Counted from the stretch's first letter, positions 43,496 to 52,975 are shown. The stretch is 64,000 bases of DNA from Phaeodactylibacter xiamenensis (GCF_000759025.1 NZ_JPOS01000019.1:62001-126000), one strand, 5' to 3'. Notes: generated from the letters alone by a model not told the origin. A program made the numbers and translations.

Positions 43496-45301
43496 TCAAA
43501 CCTGCCGGCACTTTTTCTCCAGCCAGGCCTGCTCTGCACTATTAAGCAGTGGGGACAATTCCTTCAACACCCGAACGTGATATTCGTTGAGCCATTGCCG
43601 TTCTTCAGCACTTAGCAGGGGCAACAAAATCAGGTCGGTGGCAATAGGGAATAGGGTCTGAGGTTCAAAGGTATAGAACTTTCCGGTGTCCGTCTCCATC
43701 TTTTCTACACAGAGGTCCAGATTTTCGATACGGATGCCATATTCGTCTGCTTTATAAAACCCCGGCTCATTGGAGGTCAGCATGCCCGGCACGATTGGCG
43801 TTTGCCCGCGGCTGGTCCGTGGGTTGGGGGTGATGCCCTGTGGGCCTTCGTGCACATTGAGGAAATGCCCGACTCCATGCCCGGTGCCATGTCCGTAGTT
43901 GAGCCCGGCTGCCCAAAGGTGCTGCCGGGCAAGTATGTCCAGTTGTACCCCGGTAGTGCCTTCCGGGAAAATGGCACTGGATAAGCCGATATGCCCTTTG
44001 AGTACCCGGGTGTAGTGGTCTTTAACTTCCTCGCTTACCGGGCCAAGGGCGACGGTACGGGTAATATCAGTAGTGCCTTCCCGATATTGCCCGCCGGAAT
44101 CGAGCAGGAGTATGCCTTCCGGGTGTATCCTTGCTGCGGTATCGGCTTCTGCACGGTAATGCACAATAGCGCCATTGCCGGCATACCCCACAATGGGCGG
44201 GAAGCTTTCGCCGAAGTAGCCTTCCTGTTCAGCCCGGAAGCCCGCCAGCTTTTCGCCCACTTCAAATTCGGTGGGGCTGGCTCCTTTATCCAGGGCATCT
44301 TCCAGCCAACGGTAGAGGTGCAGTAAGGCCACGCCGTCTTTGCGCATGGCAAGTTTTAGATTTTCTTTCTCTATGGTGTTGCGTACCGCTTTGAGGGGAG
44401 CGATGAGGTTAGGCGTTTTCATCCACCGGGCGGCTTCCAGCAGTTCGTAGAGAAAAACGCTCAGGGCTTCCGGCTGATAGCCAATTCTATGTTTGGCACC
44501 CACCTGCCGCAGGGCTTCTGCGATGCCGGCGTAGGGGTTAATGGAAATGCCATCCTGCTCCAAGCTTTGTTTAAGGCGGTCAGGGACTTTACCCGGGTCA
44601 ATGAACCATTGCGCGCTTTCCGGTCCGAGAAGGAAGTAGCTGATGGCGACCGGATTGCACTCCACGTCGTTGCCGCGGATGTTGAGCAGCCAGGCGATTT
44701 CGTCCAGGGCAGTAACCAGGTAATAAGCACCCACCTTCATTTTACTGCGCACAGCATTGAGTTTATCAGCCCGGGTTTGTCCCGCGTATTTTTGCTCCAG
44801 CTCGAAAACTTCATCACCGGGCAGCGGCGGGCGGTCCGCCCACAAGTCGTCAATCAGGTAATTGCTGAAGCTTAGCTCGATATCTTTTTCGGCAAGCTTT
44901 CGTCGGGCTGCCCGTGCCTGACTGACGGTAAACAACCGGGCATCGCAGCCCACCGCAGCACCGGCCGGCAAATGCTCGCAGAGCCACTCCAGGTGCTCCG
45001 CTGTATAGGGCACCGTTAACTTTTGAAGCTCAAACGCTGAGCCGGCCAGTTGAGCTTCCGCCTGAATGAAGTAGCGGGAGTCGGTCCACAAATGGGCAGT
45101 GGAAGCGGTGACCACTGCGGTGCCGGCCGAGCCTGTAAATCCGGTAAGCCAGCGGCGGGCCTGCCAGTGGTCCGCAACGTACTCGCTTTGGTGCGGATCC
45201 TGGCTCGGGACGATGTAGGCATCAAGCCCGTTTTCCTGCATAGCTTGTCGCAGTCTATCCAGCACAGGGGTTTCAGAAGAATTCGATATTTTTTTTGGCA
45301 T
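43496..45301 (-). CDS. Xaa-Pro aminopeptidase (M24, long APP1-like form)
   Basis: A 601-residue peptidase of the three-domain eukaryotic-type aminopeptidase P subgroup. Two creatinase-N domains (AYIVPSQDPHQSEYV...; ISINPYAGIAE...) precede the M24 domain with LLLDSGGQYREGTTDITRT (metal Asp), GHGTGHGVGHFLNVHEGP (His), TSNEPGFY (Glu) and GIRIENL (Glu). It cleaves the bond before proline. It starts immediately upstream of a 256-base gap shared with the divergent rpoN gene. Confidence 0.92.
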   Translation of the reverse strand: MPKKISNSSETPVLDRLRQAMQENGLDAYIVPSQDPHQSEYVADHWQARRWLTGFTGSAGTAVVTASTAHLWTDSRYFIQAEAQLAGSAFELQKLTVPYTAEHLEWLCEHLPAGAAVGCDARLFTVSQARAARRKLAEKDIELSFSNYLIDDLWADRPPLPGDEVFELEQKYAGQTRADKLNAVRSKMKVGAYYLVTALDEIAWLLNIRGNDVECNPVAISYFLLGPESAQWFIDPGKVPDRLKQSLEQDGISINPYAGIAEALRQVGAKHRIGYQPEALSVFLYELLEAARWMKTPNLIAPLKAVRNTIEKENLKLAMRKDGVALLHLYRWLEDALDKGASPTEFEVGEKLAGFRAEQEGYFGESFPPIVGYAGNGAIVHYRAEADTAARIHPEGILLLDSGGQYREGTTDITRTVALGPVSEEVKDHYTRVLKGHIGLSSAIFPEGTTGVQLDILARQHLWAAGLNYGHGTGHGVGHFLNVHEGPQGITPNPRTSRGQTPIVPGMLTSNEPGFYKADEYGIRIENLDLCVEKMETDTGKFYTFEPQTLFPIATDLILLPLLSAEERQWLNEYHVRVLKELSPLLNSAEQAWLEKKCRQV

Positions 45302-45557
45302 ATTTTTTGTTAAATATTAAAATTCCCTTGATATTTGAAGTGTATAGCGCGTACAACACTTTACCCCTCATTCCGTTTTTCTGATTTGCAAAAGATAAGA
45401 AAATTCAGTAAATAGAAACTGTTTGTTGTAGTAGCCAGTAACCTATTTATCGCAAAAAACTTCTTGGGTGAAGTTCACCGCATAAGTAAACCACTCAGCA
45501 AGAGCTTGCTTTTAAGCAAAAGGGGCACAACAAACAGTCAACCTAAAATCAGTCCCC

Positions 45558-47060
45558 ATGCTGAAACAGAGTCTAAGCCAGAAAATGCTACAGAAGCTGT
45601 CGCCGCAGCAGATTCAGCTTATGAAGCTGCTGCAAATACCGACGGCTACCCTGGAACAACGCATTAAGGAGGAGTTGGAAGCGAACCCGGCTTTAGAGGA
45701 AGGCGAGGAGCGCGATGAGATCGTAGACCTGGCCGAGGAGCAGGGCAACGATGATTTTGATGACGAACCTTACGAGCTGGACGATTACCTCAACGAATAC
45801 ATCGAGGACGATCCTACCACTTACAAAACACAAACCAATAACTACAGCGCTGACGAAGAGGAAAAAACAGTGCCTATTGCCGTTGAGCATTCCTTCCACG
45901 AGTACCTGGAGGAGCAGGTCGGCCTTATGCAACTGGAAGATGAGCGCAAAGAAGCCATTGCGTTGCAGATCGTAGGCAGTATTGATGAAGATGGCTACCT
46001 GCGCCGGGAGCCGGATTCTATCATTGATGATTTGATGTTTGCCCAAAATATCTTCGCTGACGAAGCCGAAATCCTGGAACTGCTCAAGCAGATTCAGCGG
46101 TTCGAGCCACCGGGTATTGGCGCACGGGACTTGCAGGAATGCCTGCTCATACAGCTGGAGATCAAGGCCGAACAGGATGACGAGGAGGATTTCCTCGACT
46201 TTGAGGAGCGGGAAGACCTCGACCTGGCCATTAAGGTCATCCGCGATTACTTTGACGAATTTACCAAAAAGCATTACGATAAACTCCTGCGCCGGCTGGA
46301 CATTACCAACGATGACCTAAAGGCTGCTATTGATGAGATCATCAAGCTCAACCCTAAGCCGGCCAGTGGCTTTTCCAGTGGCGGCAACAGCCGGGCTAAT
46401 CAATATGTCGTGCCGGACTTCATCATCCAAAACCGCGATGGAGAGCTGGAACTGACCCTCAACTCAAGGAATGCGCCCGACCTCTGCGTGAGCGATCAGT
46501 ATCAGGATATGCTGCGGTCTTATAAAAAGAAGACGGCAGGGCGGCGCAACAATAAGCAGGAGCGGGAGGCCATTATGTTTATCAAGCAAAAGATCGACTC
46601 CGCCCGGTGGTTTATTGATGCGATTCGGCAGCGGCAGGATACCATGTACCGGACCATGTACGCTATTTTGCAGTACCAGTATGATTTCTTCCTGACCGGG
46701 GATTCTACCAAGCTCAAGCCGATGATCCTCAAGGATATCGCGGACATTACCGGTCTGGATATTTCCACCATCTCCCGGGTGGCGAACAGTAAGTTTGTAC
46801 AAACAGAGTTTGGCACCAAACGCCTAAAGGAGTTTTTCTCAGAGTCCATGTCGAAGGAAGACGGGGAGGAGGTTTCCACCCTGGAGGTGAAACAGATTTT
46901 GGAAGACATCATTGGGCAGGAGAACAAGAAGAAGCCGCTTTCCGACCAAAAACTGCAAAAGGCGCTGGAGGACAAGGGCTATCAGATTGCCCGGCGTACC
47001 GTTGCCAAATACCGGGAGCAGCTCAACATTCCTGTGGCCCGGCTTCGCAAAGAGCTGTAG
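45558..47060 (+). CDS. rpoN: RNA polymerase sigma-54 factor
   Basis: A 500-residue RpoN. Region I is the Gln/Leu-rich start (QKMLQKLSPQQIQLMKLLQ), followed by an acidic region II (about residues 50-105), the core-binding region, the HTH (ADITGLDISTISRVANSKFVQT) and the RpoN box ARRTVAKYRE near the C-terminus. It directs RNA polymerase to -24/-12 promoters and needs AAA activators, none of which is in the window. Length is normal. Confidence 0.96.
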   Translation: MLKQSLSQKMLQKLSPQQIQLMKLLQIPTATLEQRIKEELEANPALEEGEERDEIVDLAEEQGNDDFDDEPYELDDYLNEYIEDDPTTYKTQTNNYSADEEEKTVPIAVEHSFHEYLEEQVGLMQLEDERKEAIALQIVGSIDEDGYLRREPDSIIDDLMFAQNIFADEAEILELLKQIQRFEPPGIGARDLQECLLIQLEIKAEQDDEEDFLDFEEREDLDLAIKVIRDYFDEFTKKHYDKLLRRLDITNDDLKAAIDEIIKLNPKPASGFSSGGNSRANQYVVPDFIIQNRDGELELTLNSRNAPDLCVSDQYQDMLRSYKKKTAGRRNNKQEREAIMFIKQKIDSARWFIDAIRQRQDTMYRTMYAILQYQYDFFLTGDSTKLKPMILKDIADITGLDISTISRVANSKFVQTEFGTKRLKEFFSESMSKEDGEEVSTLEVKQILEDIIGQENKKKPLSDQKLQKALEDKGYQIARRTVAKYREQLNIPVARLRKEL

Positions 47061-47075
47061 CGTGCATCAGCCGAG

Positions 47076-48251
47076 CTAATCCAGTATTTTCAAGAGGTCC
47101 ATCCCAAGTTGTGTCGCTTCGGCCCCGGCTTGGGCAGTCAGGACAACCACCCCGATCTGCTCATCTTTTACAAACCCGGCAAAGGCGCTGTAGCCTGCGG
47201 TGCCTCCGTTCATCCATACCGCCAATCTGGGGTGTGGTTCAGGCAGGTAAGATACGAGCCATCCGTAGGCTGCCTGTGTGCTGTGTTCCAGTGTGGGAAA
47301 GCTGACATCTACGCGTGCCTGTTGGCCTTCAAGAATGGTGTTTTCCCAAGCCTGATCCGGATTTAGATAAGTTTTGAGCATATTGGCTAAATCGGCAGTT
47401 GTCGATTTGAGCCCGGCAGCAGGCGCAAGTGTTTTGAAGTGCCAGTTGTCGGTGCGTCGCCCGCGGTTGTTGTGCCCTTCTGCAAGGCGGGTACGCTGTT
47501 CAGCGCTGATGTCCACTTTGGTGTCCTGCAGTCGAAGGGGGCGTACGATGTGCTGGTGCAGCAAATCTTCGTACCGCTGGTTTGTGGCGTTTTCCATGGC
47601 TATGCCGAGCAATGCGATCCCGGCATTGGAAAAATGATAGCTATGCCCCGGTTCTGATTTGAAAGTTGCCTCCCCCAGTTTTTGCAGTAGTTCCGCACTC
47701 CTAAGCCCGGTAGCAGGCCCGGTAAGGAAAGCCGCTTTGCCGATGGGGTGCCAGTCGTACAAGCCGAGGCCGGAATTCGGCAAGCCCGAAACGTGGCTGG
47801 CCAAGTCGCAGCCGGTGATGCATACAGATGCCCGGGAGTGGTCATTGGAACAACTCATGATACGGCGCACCGGGTTGCCCGGCAGCACTACTTCCGCACA
47901 GCGTTGAGGCTGAAACCTGGGTGGGGATAAGCTATCGGGTAAGTAGAAGGCAATTTCCCGTTCCGGGTTATACCTGCCTTCTTCAGCCAGGCGCAGCATA
48001 AGTGTGGTAGTAAAAACACTGCTCAGCGCGCCAATTTCGTAGAGCGTATGTTCACTGGGTGGAGAACGATCAGCCTTTGAAAGGCGGCCAAAGTGGTGGT
48101 GAGTCACCTGCCCGTCCTTTATAATAGCAATGGAAACTGCCGAGGGGCGCTGCGCATCGGCAAATTCCTGCAGCCGTTCCATTAGAGGCTGTGCAGTCAG
48201 GCCGGGTAAAAAAGTAAGCGCAGCGATTAAAAGCAGGAGCATCTTTTTCAT
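47076..48251 (-). CDS. serine-hydrolase (class C beta-lactamase fold) homologue lacking catalytic residues
   Basis: A 391-residue PF00144-type protein with a signal peptide (ends GLTAQ). The fold markers are present, but the catalytic ones are altered. The SxxK site reads YEIGALSSVF (71-80), with A75 and S78 in place of Ser and Lys. The Y-x-N site reads YHFSNAG, with F207 in place of Tyr. The third box reads WMNGGTAGY instead of W(H/K)NGG. It also has an unusual insert with four cysteines (C118, C134, C144, C148), likely disulfides. It therefore looks like a periplasmic pseudo-enzyme with a binding role. The frame extends to 48275, but the ATG at 48251 starts the signal peptide. Confidence 0.75.
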   Translation of the reverse strand: MKKMLLLLIAALTFLPGLTAQPLMERLQEFADAQRPSAVSIAIIKDGQVTHHHFGRLSKADRSPPSEHTLYEIGALSSVFTTTLMLRLAEEGRYNPEREIAFYLPDSLSPPRFQPQRCAEVVLPGNPVRRIMSCSNDHSRASVCITGCDLASHVSGLPNSGLGLYDWHPIGKAAFLTGPATGLRSAELLQKLGEATFKSEPGHSYHFSNAGIALLGIAMENATNQRYEDLLHQHIVRPLRLQDTKVDISAEQRTRLAEGHNNRGRRTDNWHFKTLAPAAGLKSTTADLANMLKTYLNPDQAWENTILEGQQARVDVSFPTLEHSTQAAYGWLVSYLPEPHPRLAVWMNGGTAGYSAFAGFVKDEQIGVVVLTAQAGAEATQLGMDLLKILD

Positions 48252-48398
48252 GGCAGGAAGGTTTTGATGAACCAATAGAGATGCTTTATGGTACAGCTAG
48301 GGCGGCACAGATTGAAGGGATTCGGGTTTTCGGTCGGGTATTGTGGTAAAATAGGCTAAGTTTGGCATAATTTGATTTAATTTGGTTATACCGACGAT

Positions 48399-48542
48399 AA
48401 AGTGGTTTGCCACAGCAAACCTACTTAATGCCTGCCTGCGTGTCGGTACTTCGGCAGACAGGTCGGCATAAACGCTGGAAAGTGGCCTGCGCCTGCCCTG
48501 ACAAGCTATGGTTCGTCAGTGGCCGATGTTGCAAACCACTTT
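48399..48542. repeat. 144-bp fold-back element
   Basis: In the 375-base gap between the pseudo-hydrolase and the K+ channel genes, outer arms at 48399-48414 and 48527-48542 match in 15 of 16 positions as inverted copies (AAAGTGGTTTGC core). Two smaller stems lie inside (ATGCC--CCTG / CAGG--GGCAT; CTGAC/GTCAG). No coding potential. It could be a MITE-like remnant or a structured RNA. The rest of the gap shows nothing clear. Confidence 0.5.
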
Positions 48543-48626
48543 GTTAAGCGTATATTTCAAAATTAAGGTCTTTGCAGGCTGCTTCGGGTTGAGAATCCGC
48601 AAGGGACAAAGCTGATTTTTATCAAT

Positions 48627-49694
48627 ATGCTCAGAAGGTTAAACATTCATCGGTTTAATATCTACCAGGTGCCCTCCTCGTTTTTGAGCCTGAGGGTGGC
48701 GGTAATTTTGCTCGTGGCCGAGCTGCTCATTAGCCAGGTTGGCTTTATGGTGCTGGAGTCCTACTCCTTTTCCGAAGCGTTCTACATGACGGTCATCACC
48801 ATTTCTACGGTGGGCTTTACGGAGGTGCAGCCGCTCAGCCCGGTCGGGCGTTTTTTTACCTCCGGGCTGATCATTACAAATATTGGTATTTTCGCCTATG
48901 TCCTGGCGGTGTTTTCTTACTATGTAATCCAGGGTGAAATTTTCAAAAACATGCACTTTAACCTCATTAGCGCATCTATTGATAAGCTGTCCGGCCATGT
49001 AATCCTTTGCGGATATGGCAAGTACGGGCGTGAGATCGCCTTGCATTTCCACAAGCACGATGTGGATTTTGTGGTCATTGAGAATGACCCGCACAAGATC
49101 GAGGAACTGCAAAAAAGCGAAGACCGCATTCTCTACCTCGAAGACGATGCGACTCACGATGAAGTGCTGGTAAAGGCCGGTATCTCCCGGGCGAGTGCAC
49201 TGATTTCTTCCCTGCCTGATGACTCCGACAACGTTTTTGCCGTACTCACTGCCCGGCAGCTCAATCCCCGCCTGACCATCATCAGCCGGTCCAAGGACTT
49301 CCGGTCCCAGAAAAAGCTGCTGATGGCGGGCGCGAACCATGTGGTCATGCCAGAGCAGATAGGGGGTTTCTATATGGCCACTTTGTTCAGCAAGCCTGGT
49401 GCCGTGGAGTTCTTTTCCTACATCACCAATGAGTACCAATCCGATATCGGCTTTGAGGAAGTGACCTACGCCGACCTGCCTGCCGAATGTCAGGGCCGGT
49501 CGCTCCGGGAATTGCATATCCGTCAGGAAACCGGCAGCAATATCATTGGCTACAAAGCACCGGACGGGCACTATGAGGTCAATCCTTCTCCGGATACCAT
49601 CCTGGAAAAAGGGGCTAGCTTTATTGTGTTGGGCAATAGCCGGCAACTAAAGCGCTTGCGGGATTATTTGGAGCATTACTCTGAAACACACTGA
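48627..49694 (+). CDS. potassium channel protein with RCK (TrkA-N) domain
   Basis: A 355-residue protein: two membrane helices flank a pore loop with selectivity-filter sequence ISTVGFTEV (about residues 57-65), then an RCK/TrkA-N Rossmann domain (VILCGYGKYGREIALHFHKH, with IEND after strand 2) and a TrkA-C-like end (YADLPAECQGRSLRELHI ... GYKAPDGHYE). This is the MthK/Kch-type ligand-gated channel layout. The filter has TVGF rather than TVGY, a common variant. Two fold-back and HEPN fragments flank the gene. Confidence 0.88.
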   Translation: MLRRLNIHRFNIYQVPSSFLSLRVAVILLVAELLISQVGFMVLESYSFSEAFYMTVITISTVGFTEVQPLSPVGRFFTSGLIITNIGIFAYVLAVFSYYVIQGEIFKNMHFNLISASIDKLSGHVILCGYGKYGREIALHFHKHDVDFVVIENDPHKIEELQKSEDRILYLEDDATHDEVLVKAGISRASALISSLPDDSDNVFAVLTARQLNPRLTIISRSKDFRSQKKLLMAGANHVVMPEQIGGFYMATLFSKPGAVEFFSYITNEYQSDIGFEEVTYADLPAECQGRSLRELHIRQETGSNIIGYKAPDGHYEVNPSPDTILEKGASFIVLGNSRQLKRLRDYLEHYSETH

Positions 49695-49723
49695 TCGTCC
49701 CATCCCAGTCAGGCGGAGCTTGC

Positions 49724-49882
49724 GGGAAGGCAATAATTTCTTTAAAGAGGAAAGTCATCGCTTTCAGGCATATCTTAGTGCACGACTACTATAAGGTGAA
49801 TACCAGGATTGTATGGAATGCGATTGAAAACAAGCTGCCTGAAATGAAGCTGGAGATAGAGCAAATGCTGGAAGAAGAATGA
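49724..49882 (+). pseudogene. C-terminal remnant of a HepT-type HEPN (DUF86) toxin
   Basis: An open stretch without a start codon ends at the TGA 49880-49882. It reads VIAFRHILVHDYYKVNTR then IVWNAIENKLPEMKLEIEQML, which matches the C-terminal half of HepT proteins, including an intact RX4HXY active-site motif (R-HILV-H-D-Y at 49766-49789). The N-terminal helices and the MntA-type antitoxin partner are missing. It begins about 30 bases after the K+ channel stop. Confidence 0.6.
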
Positions 49883-49883
49883 T

Positions 49884-49917
49884 GCCCGGGTAATTATTTG
49901 AATTGTAATACCCGGGC
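49884..49917. terminator. hairpin between convergent genes
   Basis: A perfect 9-bp stem GCCCGGGTA / TACCCGGGC with a 16-base AT-rich loop sits between the HepT remnant and the convergent lipoprotein gene. No T run follows on either strand, so termination is inferred from position. Confidence 0.4.
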
Positions 49918-49950
49918 AACACGCTCAGCATTGACGTTAGGAAACCACCT

Positions 49951-51507
49951 CTACTCACTCCGCCGCCCAAATATGGCACCAATCTTCACCTCTACGCCCT
50001 GATCAGCCAGCAGCTTCACATTTTTTGCCCCTTCGCCGGTAGTGGTGAAGGTCGCCACGATGTGCATGGAAGCCGCCGGACGGATACGGTCGAACCGGTC
50101 TTCCGGATAGTCGATGAAGGTGACTTTTTCGGCAATATTGGTGGAAATGCCGTTGTCGTCAGCAGCGGCCCCCTCCATGATGAGCTGCTCGCCGGTGAAA
50201 AGTGAGTCCAGTACCACGCCCTGCTCATCCAGGAAGTAACCCTGAATGGAGACATTGAGCGGGAGCTCGTTTTGCGTCACCATCTTGAACTCGGCTTTGT
50301 ACACTTCCTGCCCCAATTCTCCCAAAGAAAGGTCAATGGTGTCCTGCGATAGGAAGTCCACGGCACTGCCATACAGCGGCAGGTCCACCTCCACGTCTAC
50401 CTGATAGGAGCTGCTATCGGTCAGGAACCCGCGGATGTTCCGGTTGCTGTCGGGGTGCGTAATGGCGTCCACATCGTAGTCGATCGCCAGTGGGCCTGCG
50501 CCCAGGATTTCGTCAATATTGGAATTGTCTTTGTTGAAAACGTAACGCTCCACGTAAGTCTCGCCCACTTCGTCGAGCCCGGGGTAAACGAAATCGATGC
50601 CGTTGTCAATGAGTTCACCCTCCAGTGGCAGGGTCTCACCCCGCACGGTGAAGACATTAAAAAGATTGACCCTGGAACGGGTGGGGATGCCAAAGGAGTT
50701 TTCTACCCGGAAAGTAACGGTAGGGTCGGCAAAGTAGATATCGCCCTTCACCCAGTCATCAAAAAAGTCGATGATAATGGTATCCCGGCCACCGGCTTGC
50801 ACTTCGGTTCCAAAGTAGCCCTCCATGTAGGAAAAAGCCAGGTCGGAAAGGTTGATCCCCCCAAAGGCGATGGTGTCTTCCTGCCCGCCTTCCCGGATGA
50901 GCTCGTACTCCACGTAGATGGAGTCGGTGCCCTGAGCAGTGATGATTTCGGTGCCGGCCAGGTTGAAGGGGTTGAAAATGTTGGTATAAGGCGAAAGCGT
51001 GCCTTCTCCATCGTAGCCTGCTGCTGAGCCGGTGAGTTGCAAAGGCTCCCCGTCCTTGTACAAGTCTGGAAAGGTTAGGGTGACGGTGACGGGTTCCGGA
51101 TGAGCATTTTGAAATGCCCAGACTAGTTGACCTTGTTTTATTTTCAGGCGGTCGAACTCTGCTCCTTCTGCCGTTTTAAGTGGCAGCCCAATTCGTTGAG
51201 CGAAGAGTGGAATGGGTTGCCCGTTCAGCGATTCATTGATTCGGGCAAAAAGGGTATCGCTGTTCTGGGCAATGATATCCCCCCGGTATTCAAAATGGAT
51301 GACACCCTCCTCGTCGATGTAAAGGGCGGCAAGGTCGCCGGTGCTCTCCAGCGCATCCCGGATAGAAAGCCGGGAGTTGACAATGGGGAATGCATATTCG
51401 GCATCGTAGCGGGCACCATCAATGCTGGAGAGGTCTTCGAAGTCCTGACAGCCAGTAAAGAAAAAGGCCACGGCAAGCAGGGTGAAAAAGGTTGATTTTT
51501 GGGTCAT
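49951..51507 (-). CDS. hypothetical lipoprotein
   Basis: A 518-residue lipoprotein with a lipobox ending at C20 (FFFTGC), followed by an acidic, beta-strand-rich chain with many Asp/Tyr/Thr residues and few helices, as in large Bacteroidota surface or periplasmic lipoproteins. No catalytic motif or named domain is recognised. It stands alone, divergent from the PycTM gene. Confidence 0.6.
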   Translation of the reverse strand: MTQKSTFFTLLAVAFFFTGCQDFEDLSSIDGARYDAEYAFPIVNSRLSIRDALESTGDLAALYIDEEGVIHFEYRGDIIAQNSDTLFARINESLNGQPIPLFAQRIGLPLKTAEGAEFDRLKIKQGQLVWAFQNAHPEPVTVTLTFPDLYKDGEPLQLTGSAAGYDGEGTLSPYTNIFNPFNLAGTEIITAQGTDSIYVEYELIREGGQEDTIAFGGINLSDLAFSYMEGYFGTEVQAGGRDTIIIDFFDDWVKGDIYFADPTVTFRVENSFGIPTRSRVNLFNVFTVRGETLPLEGELIDNGIDFVYPGLDEVGETYVERYVFNKDNSNIDEILGAGPLAIDYDVDAITHPDSNRNIRGFLTDSSSYQVDVEVDLPLYGSAVDFLSQDTIDLSLGELGQEVYKAEFKMVTQNELPLNVSIQGYFLDEQGVVLDSLFTGEQLIMEGAAADDNGISTNIAEKVTFIDYPEDRFDRIRPAASMHIVATFTTTGEGAKNVKLLADQGVEVKIGAIFGRRSE

Positions 51508-51778
51508 ACAAGCAATATGTTGGTACGAAACAAAGCAGAATTTTGCTCTGCCTGTCTATGAACAGGAAATGATGCTGATTTATTTTGTGGGTGTCTTTTC
51601 AGCAAGCGGGGATAGTGGTCGCTCAAAGTTAATCAAAGGCGTAGGTGTTGCGGTCGTTCAGGTACAAATGAGAATGTCTCCCGGCAATCAATTTGCTAAA
51701 TAGGGGCGCGGGTGGGCTATCATTTGCAAATGCGGGGCTAATTTACGTATCTTCCGAGCAGTAACAAAATCGCATGGC

Positions 51779-52975
51779 ATGCAGGAAAAGGAAGCCCCGG
51801 CGGCACTGTCTTCCATCGTTGGCCAGGCCCGGCAGTTTGTGCTGCGGCTGTACAGCCAAAAACAGGATGCCCGGCTATTGCTCCACAACTACAGCCTCGG
51901 GGCTGCCCTTTCTGAGGCAGTCGTGGAAATCGGTCAGGCCGAAAGCGCTTCGCCGGCAGTTATTGAATCTGCGGTGCTGGCCGCCTGGTTTCTGCCCACG
52001 GGCTGGTTGTTTGATGCGAATGCCCCGGCGAATTACAGCCCCAAGGTCGCCCAGCAGTTTTTTCAAAAAGCAGGCACAGCACCTGAGGTACAGCAATCCG
52101 TGGTGATGGCCATTCAGCAGGTACTGGCAGGGACTATGCCGGCCACTACCACGGGCAGGCTGCTGAGTGATGCCTACGCCTACGTGGTTTATCTGAGCGA
52201 AGGCGAGGATCGCCTGATCGCACTGCGCATTGAGCAGGAAATGCTATCCGGGCAGAACCACACGAAGATAACCTGGTCGAGAGAAGTACTGGAGCATCTC
52301 CTCCGCGTCAAGTGGCATACTCACCACGGACAGGCCCATCTACAGCCCCTTTTGGCGAAAGCCATACACGAACAGCGCGCAGAGGTGGAAAAGCGCATTG
52401 AAAAAGAAGAAGTGCAGCAGGGGCGCTTCACCAATCTCGAAAAGAAAGACCCGGTACGTGGCGCTCAGACTTTTTTCCGCACCAACTACCGCAACCATAT
52501 CAACCTCAGCGCCATCGCTGATAACAAAGCCAACATCATGATCAGTGTGAATGCCATTCTGGTATCGGTGCTGATCACCTTTTTGTCTTACCGGAATATT
52601 GGGGAAAACTCCCCTCAGATCCTGCTGCCTGTAGTGGTCTTCCTGGTCACAGGCATGTCCTCCCTGATTTTCGCGGTGCTTTCTGCCCGCCCAAAAGTGA
52701 CCCGTCTCAACCCTCAGCAGGCCGACCCGCAGACCGCTAAGCAAAACCTGGTCTTCTTTGGCAACTTCGTACAGCTTGACCTCGAGGATTACGAAACGGC
52801 CATGGATGAGCTATTCCAGGATGGTGAATTACTCTATGGGAACATGGTGCGCGATCTTTACTTCCTGGGCAAAGTACTGGACAAAAAGTACCGCTATCTC
52901 TCGATTTCCTATACTGTGTTTATGGTTGGCTTTATTGCTACGGTGGTCAGCTTTTTGGTGATGTTGCTGGTTTAA
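51779..52975 (+). CDS. PycTM (Pycsar effector, DUF5706) fused to a degenerate HD domain
   Basis: A 398-residue protein. The C-terminal part (about 225-398) is the PycTM/DUF5706 domain: LSAIADNKANIMISVNAIL, then two membrane helices, a long cytoplasmic stretch with DLYFLGKVLDKKYRYL and a final membrane helix. The N-terminal part aligns with the HD-hydrolase domain found in this fusion, but its metal ligands are gone: HNYSLG (36-41) keeps only the first His, and the HD dyad position reads FLPTG (71-75) instead of FHDTG. In Pycsar systems the effector responds to cCMP/cUMP made by a cyclase PycC; no cyclase gene is nearby, so this is an orphan. Confidence 0.82.
   Translation: MQEKEAPAALSSIVGQARQFVLRLYSQKQDARLLLHNYSLGAALSEAVVEIGQAESASPAVIESAVLAAWFLPTGWLFDANAPANYSPKVAQQFFQKAGTAPEVQQSVVMAIQQVLAGTMPATTTGRLLSDAYAYVVYLSEGEDRLIALRIEQEMLSGQNHTKITWSREVLEHLLRVKWHTHHGQAHLQPLLAKAIHEQRAEVEKRIEKEEVQQGRFTNLEKKDPVRGAQTFFRTNYRNHINLSAIADNKANIMISVNAILVSVLITFLSYRNIGENSPQILLPVVVFLVTGMSSLIFAVLSARPKVTRLNPQQADPQTAKQNLVFFGNFVQLDLEDYETAMDELFQDGELLYGNMVRDLYFLGKVLDKKYRYLSISYTVFMVGFIATVVSFLVMLLV

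Noticed and set aside
45464-45667. Short plus-strand frame before rpoN
   Set aside because: It overlaps the rpoN start in another frame and has no independent support.
51779-52975. Complete Pycsar defence system
   Set aside because: Only the effector-type domain is present; no pyrimidine cyclase gene lies within the window.
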